Shown here in pieces: positions 8,290-18,196 of a stretch of DNA of 64,000 nt. A model generated the notes under the pieces. That model made no database searches and was not told the origin of the DNA. It saw only the letters and a list, made by a program, of their open reading frames with translations. The DNA is from Lachnospiraceae bacterium (GTDB lineage Bacteria; Bacillota; Clostridia; Lachnospirales; Lachnospiraceae): assembly GCA_017634455.1 (NCBI GenBank), contig JAGBNK010000022.1:50151-114150 (forward strand), read 5' to 3'. Both the position numbers and the translations under genes were made by a program. Positions within the stretch are counted from its first letter, which is position 1, and the number at the start of each line of letters is the position of its first letter.

Positions 8290-9026
8290 AAGCTCGTGAA
8301 GTAGTAATGATTGCAATCATGTCCGCAATTACTGTTTTAGGAAATATGCTTTCATTTCCTGTTCTTCCTATACAGGCGGGAACAGGAATGGTTATAATTT
8401 CTGGCATCGCCTTTGGGCCGGTTGCTGGAATACTTATAGGTATGCTGTCCAGATTTATTGTAAATTTCTTCACAGGACAGGGTGTGTGGACCATTTGGCA
8501 GATGTGCACCTGGGGATTGCTGGGAGCCATATCAGGAGCAGTATTTTCCAAGATAGATATAGAAGCTCCCAGATCCAGAGATTTCAAGGTGTTGGTTGGA
8601 CCGGTAAGTGCTGTGGCTTTCATGGAAGTGGTTGCATATGTATCATATCTTCTATGGCCTGGTGGAGAGGAGACTTTCCTGGGCTGGAGATTGTATGTCT
8701 TTGGATTGGCAGGATTGATATTAGGCGCTGCTATTCAGAGGAAGCGAATGCCGGCAGATGACATTACTCTGGCAGTATTTACCTTTATGGTGGTATTTAT
8801 CATATATGGTGGAATTATGAATCTGGGAACGATGTTTATGAGCGTCATGAGCGCCGCAGACATGTCCTGGGATGCTCTTCGTGCTTTGTATGTGACAGGA
8901 GCACCATTTGATTTATGGCATGCTCTAAGAGCTGCAATATTTGTATTTATATTTGGTAATAATCTGCTCATAAAACTTGAGCGAGTGAAGATTAAGTATG
9001 GCTTTTATCGCGTTCACAGAAGATGA
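8265..9026 (+). CDS. ECF transporter S component, probably for cobalamin
   Basis: 253 residues with about six membrane helices. The first helix reads MIAIMSAITVLGNMLSFP, followed by GIAFGPVAGILIGMLSRF and a loop FTGQGVWTIWQMCTWG, typical of S components. S components bind the substrate and topple in the membrane on EcfT. The start is TTG 8265, seven bases after GAGGAGGTGA, and overlaps the ATPase gene by 25 bases; no in-frame ATG has a comparable site. The B12 riboswitch upstream makes cobalamin or a precursor the likely substrate, as for CbrT. The substrate cannot be read from sequence alone. Confidence 0.83.
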   Translation: MRKRTGRVKAREVVMIAIMSAITVLGNMLSFPVLPIQAGTGMVIISGIAFGPVAGILIGMLSRFIVNFFTGQGVWTIWQMCTWGLLGAISGAVFSKIDIEAPRSRDFKVLVGPVSAVAFMEVVAYVSYLLWPGGEETFLGWRLYVFGLAGLILGAAIQRKRMPADDITLAVFTFMVVFIIYGGIMNLGTMFMSVMSAADMSWDALRALYVTGAPFDLWHALRAAIFVFIFGNNLLIKLERVKIKYGFYRVHRR

Positions 9027-9030
9027 CGGA

Positions 9031-9056
9031 AATATATTTTATAAATATATTTTATA
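9031..9056 (+). repeat. Tandem 13-base repeat
   Basis: Two adjacent copies of AATATATTTTATA in the 150-base gap between the S component and the large surface protein. No terminator is visible in the gap, so transcription probably continues. Confidence 0.7.
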
Positions 9057-9178
9057 AATATAGAGATTTATTTTGCAAATATAGAAATCATTCCGCAAGC
9101 GTCATGCTTTAGGAATTTGGATTAATCAGTATATATTTAAATTTATAATATATAAAAAAGAAGAAAGGATGGAAGAAA

Positions 9179-11413
9179 ATGTTTAATTTTAAGACAATTT
9201 CTAAAAAGGTTGTTGCCGTAATTGGGGCAGCAACAATGGCAGTTACTCTCTTCGCTGGAAATGTATATTCTGGTGCAAGTGTAGTAAATGCAGATGCAAG
9301 TGCAGTTGTTGTAAATGTAACATATACTGCGCAATATGATGGTGCCTTCAAGGATGTGAAGGTCAATGTACCTGTATCTTCTGATACAGCAGAGAATTTT
9401 GGATACACTGATGAGGTAGCAGTATCATCGGGTGTATCAATGCTTGATGTGTTGGTTCAGATGCACAAGGATATTTTCCCTGAGTATACTCCTGCTAATA
9501 AGGATGAGTACTTTGCTATTGATGCCAGCGGAGGGGTTACAAATGCTTTTGCCAAGGGCGGAAGTAGTGTTGGCTACTACAAGAACGGAGCTATGGCTTG
9601 GGGACTTTCAGAGGGAATTGATGAAGGTAATGTAGTTGATGCATTCTATTATCAGGATGCAAGATGGTCAGATGTTTATACATCATTTACAAATGTAACA
9701 AGTGCAGATGGATATTTATCAGGAACAATTCTGTATCCTAATGGATATGATCCAAATACTTATGCTCCTATTATGGCACCACTTGCCGGTGTAGAATTAG
9801 GATGGCTCAATCCTGAAACTTTGGAGATTACGCCAGCCAGCACCTGGCAGCAAGTGAGAACAAATGATGATGGTTCTTTTTCTGTAGAAGTTCCAAGTAC
9901 ATCAACAAAGTATTTGCTTACTGTGCTTGATGGAACAACTGGTACAACTCCCCTTGTTAGAACTCTTTGCATAGATTATCCTGCAACTCCAAAGGTTGTA
10001 ACATCTGCCAAGACAATGGATCAGGAGTTGGCTACATATGCTTTGGCTGGTAGATTCATTGCTGACAATAATAAGAAGCTTCAATATGGCGAGGATAATG
10101 CAGAATGGTTCCTTATAGGATTGGGACGCGCAGGTTTTCCTGTGTCTGATGGTCTTTATGCAAGTTATTATGACAGTGTGAAGACATATCTTGCTGGACA
10201 TAATAACAAGTTTTCTAAGCCTACAGATTGTGCCAAGGTGGTTATGGCTCTCAATGCCATTGGATATGATCCAACTAATATTGATGGATTGGATATTACT
10301 GCTCAGTTAAATGATTCTAATCAGGTAAATGGAGATAATGCGACAGCATATATGCTTCTTGCAATTGAGTCAAAAAACTATAATGTAGCTGCAAGAGATG
10401 CTTATATTAAGACTTTGGTTGATGATGCATATGCTTCTGGCGGCTGGGGCTGGAATGGAGTTTCAGCAGATCTGGATACAACAGGTATTGTATTGGCTGC
10501 TCTTGCTCCGTATTACAATACTAATGCATCAGTGAAGGCTGTTGTTGACAATGCGGTAGCAGCTCTTTCTAAGATGCAGTCAGCAGATGGTGCATTTGCA
10601 TCCGGTATGGATGAGAATTCAAATACAACAGCTATGGTTGTATTGGGATTATCAGAGCTTGGAATCAATGCAGATACTGATGCCAAATTTGTAAAGAATG
10701 GTATTTCAGCAGTAGATGCTCTCTGTTCTTTTGCAACAGATAATGGTGGATTTGGCTGGACAGATAATGTTGATGATAATGATTTATCTACTTGTCAGTC
10801 ATATGCTTCTCTCGGTTCATACTTTAGAATGAACTCAGAGATGAACAGATTATTTGACATGACTGCAGAGTCTACAATTACAGCATTGGATGGCTCTGTT
10901 GTATTGGCAGATCCAAATGGTGTTCTTCCAGCATCATCATTTATCGAAGCTGAAGAAGTGAAATCTGGTGAGACTTATGACAATGCCAATGCATTGGTAA
11001 AGGCTCAGTATCCAGCTGCTTCAAATACAGCAGTATTTGAAATCAATCTCTTCGATGCATCTCTTAATCAGCTTCATCAGTTAAATGGCAAGGTATATGT
11101 AGGAGTTCTTCTTCCATTTACTGTATCAGCAGGACATAAGCTTGTGGCATTTAGAGTAGACGGAGACAAGTTGGTAGCTTGTGATGTGGAATATGATGCT
11201 AATGAAAATGTGGCAATGATTTCTACAGATCATTTCTCAACATTTGTATTTGCAGAGGTTCCAGAGGAAGCTGTTGCAACACCTGCTCAGACAGTAACAA
11301 CAGTTGCTGCCAAGGCTCCAAAGACTGGCGATGATTATGTATTATGGATTAGCTTGATTTTGGTTGCTATTGGTTGCAGCGCAATCCTGGTTGCTAAGAA
11401 GAAACAGCAGTAG
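9179..11413 (+). CDS. Sortase-anchored intrinsic-factor-like surface protein (DUF4430 + alpha/alpha toroid)
   Basis: 744 residues. A signal peptide (about 1-38) is followed by a DUF4430-like domain (about 44-165: VSMLDVLVQM, SSVGYYKNG, VVDAFYYQD), a beta-sandwich region (about 172-275), a helical-repeat domain (about 280-555) and a C-terminal beta region. It ends with APKTG (713-717), a hydrophobic helix and KKK, a sortase signal. The helical part repeats the pattern GGWGWNG / GAFASG / GGFGWTD at helix-pair turns, as in squalene-cyclase/prenyltransferase toroids, the fold of the intrinsic-factor alpha-domain. It lies 153 bases after the S component with no terminator between. I infer a cell-wall corrinoid-capture protein; binding is untested. 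Confidence 0.8.
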   Translation: MFNFKTISKKVVAVIGAATMAVTLFAGNVYSGASVVNADASAVVVNVTYTAQYDGAFKDVKVNVPVSSDTAENFGYTDEVAVSSGVSMLDVLVQMHKDIFPEYTPANKDEYFAIDASGGVTNAFAKGGSSVGYYKNGAMAWGLSEGIDEGNVVDAFYYQDARWSDVYTSFTNVTSADGYLSGTILYPNGYDPNTYAPIMAPLAGVELGWLNPETLEITPASTWQQVRTNDDGSFSVEVPSTSTKYLLTVLDGTTGTTPLVRTLCIDYPATPKVVTSAKTMDQELATYALAGRFIADNNKKLQYGEDNAEWFLIGLGRAGFPVSDGLYASYYDSVKTYLAGHNNKFSKPTDCAKVVMALNAIGYDPTNIDGLDITAQLNDSNQVNGDNATAYMLLAIESKNYNVAARDAYIKTLVDDAYASGGWGWNGVSADLDTTGIVLAALAPYYNTNASVKAVVDNAVAALSKMQSADGAFASGMDENSNTTAMVVLGLSELGINADTDAKFVKNGISAVDALCSFATDNGGFGWTDNVDDNDLSTCQSYASLGSYFRMNSEMNRLFDMTAESTITALDGSVVLADPNGVLPASSFIEAEEVKSGETYDNANALVKAQYPAASNTAVFEINLFDASLNQLHQLNGKVYVGVLLPFTVSAGHKLVAFRVDGDKLVACDVEYDANENVAMISTDHFSTFVFAEVPEEAVATPAQTVTTVAAKAPKTGDDYVLWISLILVAIGCSAILVAKKKQQ

Positions 11414-11495
11414 TTTGTGCTGAATACAATTTATAAGAAATGTATATAATAAGCCTATGTTTTCTTGACATAGATTTGTTAAATGATTAGGATTA

Positions 11496-11526
11496 ATGTG
11501 TGTGGTTTTTCCACACACATTTTTTC
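11496..11526 (+). terminator. Intrinsic terminator of the B12 operon
   Basis: Stem ATGTGTGTGG/CCACACACAT with a T-rich loop, followed by six T. Confidence 0.92.
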
Positions 11527-11614
11527 TGTGGAGATATATTTGTAAAATGCTTATGCATTGATTTATAATATCTCATATAGGGATGATGAAATTTCAGATG
11601 GGAGAATAAATACC

Positions 11615-12139
11615 ATGAAAAAAGTAGAAGATTACGTAAGAACCATTCCGGATTTTCCAGAACCTGGAATTATGTTTAGAGACATAACAACTGTATTGCA
11701 GGATGCAGATGGATTACAGCTTGCAATTGATGAGATGACTAAACTTCTTGATGGAGTTGATTGTGATGTTATCGCAGGTGCAGAGTCTAGAGGATTTATC
11801 TTCGGTACAGCAATTGCTTACAATACACATAAGCCATTTGTACTTGTAAGAAAAGCAGGAAAGCTTCCTGGAGAGACAGTAGCCAAGACATATGATTTGG
11901 AATATGGCACAGCTACAATTGAGATGCACAAGGATTCTATCAAGCCTGGACAGAAGGTTGTATTGGTTGATGACTTGATTGCAACTGGTGGTACAATCGA
12001 GGCAGCAGCTCAGTTAGTAGAAGAGCTTGGCGGTGAGGTTGTGAAGATTGTATTCCTTATGGAACTTGAAGGCCTTAAGGGCAGAGAGAGACTTGCAAAA
12101 TATGATGTTGCTTCAGTTGTAAAATATCCTGGTAAATAA
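11615..12139 (+). CDS. apt: Adenine phosphoribosyltransferase
   Basis: 174 residues, the usual length. It converts adenine and PRPP to AMP in purine salvage. The PRPP-binding loop VVLVDDLIATGGT is at 115-127, and IPDFPEPGIMFRDIT at 11-25 and GAESRGFIFG at 55-64 are family signatures. ATG 11615 gives the canonical N-terminus MKKVEDYVRTIPDFP; an in-frame start 57 bases upstream adds residues not seen in the family. It stands alone between terminators. Confidence 0.95.
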   Translation: MKKVEDYVRTIPDFPEPGIMFRDITTVLQDADGLQLAIDEMTKLLDGVDCDVIAGAESRGFIFGTAIAYNTHKPFVLVRKAGKLPGETVAKTYDLEYGTATIEMHKDSIKPGQKVVLVDDLIATGGTIEAAAQLVEELGGEVVKIVFLMELEGLKGRERLAKYDVASVVKYPGK

Positions 12140-12180
12140 TTCAGATATTTAAACTGATGACATAGAATTAAAACAAAATA

Positions 12181-12217
12181 AATCAGCATTCACAAAATTT
12201 GTGGATGCTGATTTTGC
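12181..12217. terminator. Terminator between convergent genes
   Basis: Stem AATCAGCATTCAC/GTGGATGCTGATT with an AAAATTT loop and T-rich end, between apt and the convergent HAD gene. T run on the + side; usable for both. Confidence 0.82.
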
Positions 12218-12279
12218 TTATAAATATATTTTTAAAAACTTCTCAATTTTTTCTTATGGAGTTTCTATCATAATTCCTG

Positions 12280-12948
12280 TTACTTATTAGAACTAATTAG
12301 TTTATCAACGATTCTTGGTACATCACTTAGACCATTTGCCACATCATATAAGAGGGGCTCTAAATCGGGAGAAGGGCCACTTAAATCCGGTACCATGACA
12401 GTTATGCATCCGGCAGATGAAGCTGAGCGTATGCCGTTTGGAGCGTCCTCAAGGGCCAGGCAATTCTGTGGATTCAAGCCCAACTGTTTGCAAGCATATT
12501 GATAGACATCAGGATGAGGCTTGCCTCGTTTTACCATATGGGCACTTATTACCATGTCAAATGAATCCTGCAGACCAACCTGGGTGAGACGAGGGATGGC
12601 ACGATCCATATCTGTTGCTGTGACAACAGCGGTTTTTAGATTATGAGATTTGAGATACTCAAGTAATTCCTGAACTCCAGGTTTGGCTTCCACCCCCTCT
12701 GCCTCGCTAATCTCAAGCATTATTGCAGTGGAGCGCTTGTGTATTTCCTCATAAGGCACATCCATGCCGTATCTGCCCTGCCATAGTTTCAAAGCGTCAG
12801 CGCTGTTTAAGCTTCTCTGGAGCAGAGCATCTTCCCTTGTGAAATCTGTGTAGCCGAACTCGTGAAAGGCCTGTGGCCATGAACGGTTATAATATTTTTC
12901 TGTATCTGTAATGGTTCCATCCATATCAAATAAAACTGCTTCTAACAT
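12280..12948 (-). CDS. HAD-family hydrolase, beta-phosphoglucomutase-like
   Basis: 222 residues. All HAD motifs are visible: FDMDGT (D8 nucleophile, D10 acid/base), T110 in VVTAT, K143 in RGKPHPD and LEDAPNGIRSA (E167, D168). A helical cap follows motif I (about 16-85), as in beta-phosphoglucomutase and related sugar-phosphate phosphatases. The substrate is not evident: sugar phosphate phosphatase or phosphoglucomutase are both possible. It is a single gene on the minus strand. Confidence 0.85.
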   Translation of the reverse strand: MLEAVLFDMDGTITDTEKYYNRSWPQAFHEFGYTDFTREDALLQRSLNSADALKLWQGRYGMDVPYEEIHKRSTAIMLEISEAEGVEAKPGVQELLEYLKSHNLKTAVVTATDMDRAIPRLTQVGLQDSFDMVISAHMVKRGKPHPDVYQYACKQLGLNPQNCLALEDAPNGIRSASSAGCITVMVPDLSGPSPDLEPLLYDVANGLSDVPRIVDKLISSNK

Positions 12949-13096
12949 ATATATATTCTCCTGATTTTTATTGCAGAATTGCTGTTATATTATTTCTGAT
13001 AAGTTATTTTAATGCTTTTATTCTAATTGCTCTATTTTACTATGATATTTCTTTAGCGTTTTGTTAAATAAAAGCTAACTGTAGTATAATAAATCC

Positions 13097-14272
13097 ATGA
13101 AAGATTATGCAATATCATTTTACAAAAACTTCAAGTGCATAGGGGGAGAATGTCCTCATACCTGCTGTCAGGGCTGGAAGATTCTGGTGGACAACAAAAC
13201 CTATGATGCTCTTAATAATATAAGCGCCTCGGATCCTGTGGCTGCAAAATGTAAATCCTGTGTGACAACCCGATATAGATTTGATTTCACAAGGGAGACT
13301 CAGCGACTTATGCGACACAGTTTATCTGGAAAATGTGTCTGCCTGTCCCCGGAAGGATTATGTGAAATACAACAGGCTGGAAGAGATGATCTTATGCCTA
13401 CAATCTGCAAGAATTATCCAAGGAGAATCATGGATTTGGGGAAGATTACGGAGACCACATTAGAATTGTCTTGTCCTGAGGCTGCCAGATTATTTATAGA
13501 ACAAGGGATGTCTATGAAGATGGAGGAGATTACTCTTGCACCATTTGAGGTGAATTGGATCATTGGAAATGAGGATGACAGGTTCTATGATTTCCTCATG
13601 GAATTAAGAGACAATATCACTCATCAGATAGAATCATTGTCTGCAATTGATGGTAATGCCTTGAATAGGATTTATACTATAGCTTTCGATATGCACCATG
13701 AGATTCTAAGAGATAATCTAAAGGACGCCAGGGATTTGTTACATGGTTTTGCTATAGGCGACATGGCTGATGGAAGTACTGATTATATGTTCTATCCTAT
13801 GGAGATTATGGACAAGGTTATTGCATATAATATCTGCCCTCAGATTACGGATTTCAACCACAAGGATCTGCGAAAGATAATTAAATATTATTTTAAATGT
13901 TTCGATAAGCTGACAGATGTTGAGGCCAGAACCTTCTATTCCAGCAATTATGAGATTATGAGTCAGGAAATTTCTGACTTAGAGGAGAAGTATAAGTCTT
14001 ATTACATATATTATCTCTATGAAATGCTTATGAGCGCCTATGAAGATTATCATATACTTAGAGTTATAATGCTGGGAAATATGTATTTGCAGATTTATAG
14101 AGTTTTGGATATGGTTGCATGGCTAATGGCCAGGGAACAGGGTGTGAAATATGATACAGCTTCTCAGGCGGCACTGCTGTCAAATCTGGAGAGACGCATG
14201 CGTCATAATCTGTCAATTACTGATGGAATAATGGAACGAATCAGAAGAGAATTCTTGAGTGAGAGAGAATAA
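13097..14272 (+). CDS. fliB: Flagellin lysine-N-methylase FliB
   Basis: 391 residues. The N-terminus has the FliB cluster CIGGECPHTCCQGW (C14, C19, C23, C24), with further Cys at CKSC, CVC, LCEIQ and PTICKNYPR, suggesting a metal or iron-sulfur site. FliB adds methyl groups to lysines of surface-exposed flagellin. No flagellar structural gene is nearby, but cheV and a chemoreceptor elsewhere in the window fit a motile cell. A TATAAT-like box lies just upstream. Family assignment is confident; the target protein is inferred. Confidence 0.85.
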   Translation: MKDYAISFYKNFKCIGGECPHTCCQGWKILVDNKTYDALNNISASDPVAAKCKSCVTTRYRFDFTRETQRLMRHSLSGKCVCLSPEGLCEIQQAGRDDLMPTICKNYPRRIMDLGKITETTLELSCPEAARLFIEQGMSMKMEEITLAPFEVNWIIGNEDDRFYDFLMELRDNITHQIESLSAIDGNALNRIYTIAFDMHHEILRDNLKDARDLLHGFAIGDMADGSTDYMFYPMEIMDKVIAYNICPQITDFNHKDLRKIIKYYFKCFDKLTDVEARTFYSSNYEIMSQEISDLEEKYKSYYIYYLYEMLMSAYEDYHILRVIMLGNMYLQIYRVLDMVAWLMAREQGVKYDTASQAALLSNLERRMRHNLSITDGIMERIRREFLSERE

Positions 14273-14436
14273 TTCAGTATTTACAAGGGATTGCGTCTAT
14301 TATATATTTTTTTGATTTGGGATGATAAATGAATGAATTTGGAAGTTGATGCTTTTGATGGAGTTTCATTTGAGTATTAAGAAAACAATAGTTAATTGCG
14401 AATTTTAAGACAATTTACGAAAAACACTTAAAATGT

Positions 14437-14465
14437 TTGACAACTTCTGAAGCGGATGGTATAGT
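14437..14465 (+). promoter_or_regulatory. Strong orphan promoter
   Basis: TTGACA (14437-14442), 17-base spacer, TATAGT (14460-14465), 470 bases before the next annotated gene. It would transcribe the otherwise empty 14470-14790 stretch. Confidence 0.72.
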
Positions 14466-14471
14466 TTATTT

Positions 14472-14782
14472 AGAAATAAGGAGAAAGGAGAAAACAAAGA
14501 AAGGCGGTACAGACCAATGGGGTAAGTACTTACTGACAAAGGATTATATGTCAGGCCGGATCTAAGAATGGAGAACCAGTGATGAATCATACAAAAGGAA
14601 ATCGGTGGAGTGATTGATGTCAATTATGCATATAAATCACCAACCCAAGATCACTGAAGGAAAACGAAAGACGAGGATTCGGAGAAGAAAATATAAAAGA
14701 CGAGGAAGAAAAATTGAATACTGTAAATTGTAATTAGGCGTCTGGCGGTTAACATAAGTTGAATCGTTTCAGGCGTCTAATT
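14472..14782 (+). ncRNA. Candidate structured small RNA
   Basis: The 665-base gap between fliB and the amidase holds no long gene. Downstream of the orphan promoter lie a perfect palindrome GTAAGTACTTAC (14522-14533), a hairpin CTGACA/TGTCAG (14533-14554), and a long helix pairing AATTAGGCGTCT (14732-14743) with AGGCGTCTAATT (14771-14782). All twelve pairs of that helix form, two or three by G-U wobble, and an inner CGGTTAAC/GTTGAATCG helix extends it. No T run follows. It matches no RNA family I recognise. It may be a small RNA or the 5' region of a small ORF. Confidence 0.42.
14617..14733 (+). CDS. Possible small basic protein (38 aa)
   Basis: ATG 14617 follows GGTGGAGTGATTG and opens a 38-codon frame to TAA at 14731-14733. 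The product is very basic (GKRKTRIRRRKYKRRGRK in the middle). Its stop abuts the long hairpin at 14732. The underlying RNA is purine-rich, which gives Lys/Arg/Gly/Glu codons in any frame, so composition alone is weak evidence. Upstream are other very short ATG frames. Could be real or a by-product of a noncoding RNA. Confidence 0.25.
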   Translation: MSIMHINHQPKITEGKRKTRIRRRKYKRRGRKIEYCKL

Positions 14783-14862
14783 CTGTCTGTAGATATTTGA
14801 GGGTTGAAACTGTGAATTAATATAGCTTGTGAGAGAAATTTCAGTGATGGAAATAACGAAAA

Positions 14863-14891
14863 TTGACTGATATTAACACATGTTATAAAAT
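14863..14891 (+). promoter_or_regulatory. Promoter of the amidase operon
   Basis: TTGACT (14863-14868), 17-base spacer, TAAAAT (14886-14891), about 45 bases before the amidase ATG. Confidence 0.55.
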
Positions 14892-14938
14892 ATTTTACAT
14901 CAAGATTATTTGAGAGAATTGGGGATTATAAGTGCTTC

Positions 14939-15646
14939 ATGGAAAAGAAAAAAACTAGAAGAAAACTAAGTAAACGACAGAAGAAGCAATTATTATTGGA
15001 AGTTATAATATTATTTCTGGCAACTGTGGGTGCATTTACCATAATAATTGCAGCCGGATCCAAGATTGCGGATGCTATAGGTCATAAAAAGTACAAGGTT
15101 GTGGAAGAACAGCCGGAGCTGGATGTGGAACTGTTACAGATAAATAATTATTCCAGACCTGGAACTGCAATGGACAAAGTCAATAATATAGTAATTCATT
15201 ATACAGCTAATCCGGGAACTACAGCTATGCAAAACAGGGATTATTTCAACGGGTTGGCAGATTCCCATATAACTTCTGCCAGCGCTCATTTCATAGTGGG
15301 ACTGGATGGCGAGATTGTGCAATGTATACCTACTAATGAAATAGCATATGCCAATTATCCTAGGAATAATGATACTGTTACCATTGAATGTTGCCATATG
15401 GATGACAGCGGTAAATTTAATGATGCTACTTATGAATCACTTATTAAGCTTACAGCTTATCTTATGGGTAAGTTTTCACTGACAACAGATGATGTAATAA
15501 GACACTATGATATTACTGTTGAAGCAGGAATAACTCCAAAGGATTGTCCGAAGTATTTCGTGGACAATAATGATGAATGGGAGAAATTCAAAGAAGATTT
15601 AGAAGATTATATCGACCGCTATGGAGTAGTTCAATCTCAAGAGTAG
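14939..15646 (+). CDS. Membrane-anchored N-acetylmuramoyl-L-alanine amidase
   Basis: 235 residues: basic cytoplasmic N-terminus (1-17), one membrane anchor (about 18-40), then an amidase_2/PGRP domain (about 80-215). Zinc ligands are visible as H87 in IVIHYTA, H189 in RHYDIT and C203 in KDCPKYF. It should cleave the amide between MurNAc and the stem peptide in peptidoglycan turnover. SASAHFIVG and EIAYANYPRNND are typical of this branch. The ribosome site is weak (GGGGATT, rather far). It is followed ten bases later by a PAP2 gene, so the three genes to 16441 may be one operon. Confidence 0.87.
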   Translation: MEKKKTRRKLSKRQKKQLLLEVIILFLATVGAFTIIIAAGSKIADAIGHKKYKVVEEQPELDVELLQINNYSRPGTAMDKVNNIVIHYTANPGTTAMQNRDYFNGLADSHITSASAHFIVGLDGEIVQCIPTNEIAYANYPRNNDTVTIECCHMDDSGKFNDATYESLIKLTAYLMGKFSLTTDDVIRHYDITVEAGITPKDCPKYFVDNNDEWEKFKEDLEDYIDRYGVVQSQE

Positions 15647-15656
15647 GAGGTGACCT

Positions 15657-16160
15657 ATGGAGGAGAAGACATACAATAAAATAGCAAAGCAGATAAGGTC
15701 ATCTAGACATGGTGTATCATTTGTCAATTGGATGGATAAGGTTATTGTCATGGCCACAGTGCTTATTTATGGAGCTATGATTTTGCTTCAATTCATTGAT
15801 GGTGATTATGATTTGCTTTATAAGATTATATTAGTTCCGGCAGTGGGATTCTTGGTGGTTTCTGCCTGCAGATACATATATAATCAGCCGAGACCTTATG
15901 AAGTTATGGATATTGATCCTATAATTGCAAAGGACACCAAGGGCAAGAGCTTCCCAAGCAGACATGTGTATTCCATATTTGTAATTGCCATGACAGCTTT
16001 GCAGATTAATATGGCCTTTGGAATACTGCTTCTGGTTGTGGGCTTTATGCTGGCTGCGTTGAGAGTTATAGGTGGTGTGCATTATACAAGGGATGTATTT
16101 GCAGGAGCATTTCTTGGGATTATAACGGGAGTGATTGGGTATTATATAATATTGAGATGA
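15657..16160 (+). CDS. PAP2-family membrane phosphatase
   Basis: 167 residues with about five membrane helices. The three lipid-phosphatase motifs are present: CRYIYNQPRP (71-80), PSRH (100-103) and RVIGGVHYTRD (136-146), carrying the catalytic histidines. Members hydrolyse phosphatidic acid, phosphatidylglycerol phosphate or undecaprenyl pyrophosphate. Beside an amidase gene, lipid-carrier recycling is a reasonable guess. AGGAGGTGACCT precedes the ATG. Confidence 0.87.
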   Translation: MEEKTYNKIAKQIRSSRHGVSFVNWMDKVIVMATVLIYGAMILLQFIDGDYDLLYKIILVPAVGFLVVSACRYIYNQPRPYEVMDIDPIIAKDTKGKSFPSRHVYSIFVIAMTALQINMAFGILLLVVGFMLAALRVIGGVHYTRDVFAGAFLGIITGVIGYYIILR

Positions 16161-16174
16161 AGTGGAGAGACTAA

Positions 16175-16441
16175 ATGAAGAAAAATTTGTTCAAACTTGT
16201 TGCTATGATTATTAGTATTGCAGGGACGATTTTGGCAATATATTTTGGTGGATATATATTCTTTGTGAAACCGGTTAAATTTCTATATTTAGGAGTTGTA
16301 AATAAGACCTTGACAACCAGAGGATTGATTGTAAGCATTGTCAAAATATTCCTGGCATCTACAATAGCAGGGGGGATATGGAGTGTATGTGATATTATAG
16401 CCGGTAAGTTCAGAGATGCCGCAGAGAATTTCAGATTCTAA
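16175..16441 (+). CDS. Small two-helix membrane protein, unknown
   Basis: 88 residues with hydrophobic helices at about 5-30 and 48-72. I recognise no family. The GGAGAG before the ATG and the 14-base gap after the PAP2 gene support it as a real third gene of the amidase operon. Function unknown; it may assist the envelope enzymes beside it. Confidence 0.6.
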   Translation: MKKNLFKLVAMIISIAGTILAIYFGGYIFFVKPVKFLYLGVVNKTLTTRGLIVSIVKIFLASTIAGGIWSVCDIIAGKFRDAAENFRF

Positions 16442-16522
16442 TATGAATCTATATTATCATTTGATAATTATAAGGCATTAAACAAAAACACAATACTTTT
16501 ATATTTAACAGAAAGTAAACAA

Positions 16523-16570
16523 AAAACTCAGGATTCATTTCTACTGAAATTTAATCCTGAGTTTTATTTT
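16523..16570. terminator. Bidirectional terminator
   Basis: Stem AAAACTCAGGATT/AATCCTGAGTTTT with A and T tails on both sides, between the small membrane protein and convergent guaB. Confidence 0.9.
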
Positions 16571-16604
16571 TAATTAGTTATTGGAAGTCTTAATTCTATT
16601 GGAA

Positions 16605-18131
<1,527 letters not shown>

Positions 18132-18196
18132 TTAGCAAAATAAAAATACCTAGTCAACGAATTGAAAGGTTTAAAAATACATACAATTACAAGTGA

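Noticed and set aside
14405..14623. 72-residue minus-strand ORF in the fliB-amidase gap
   Set aside because: Ser/Leu/Phe-rich complement of purine-rich RNA, running against the strong + promoter; no ribosome site.
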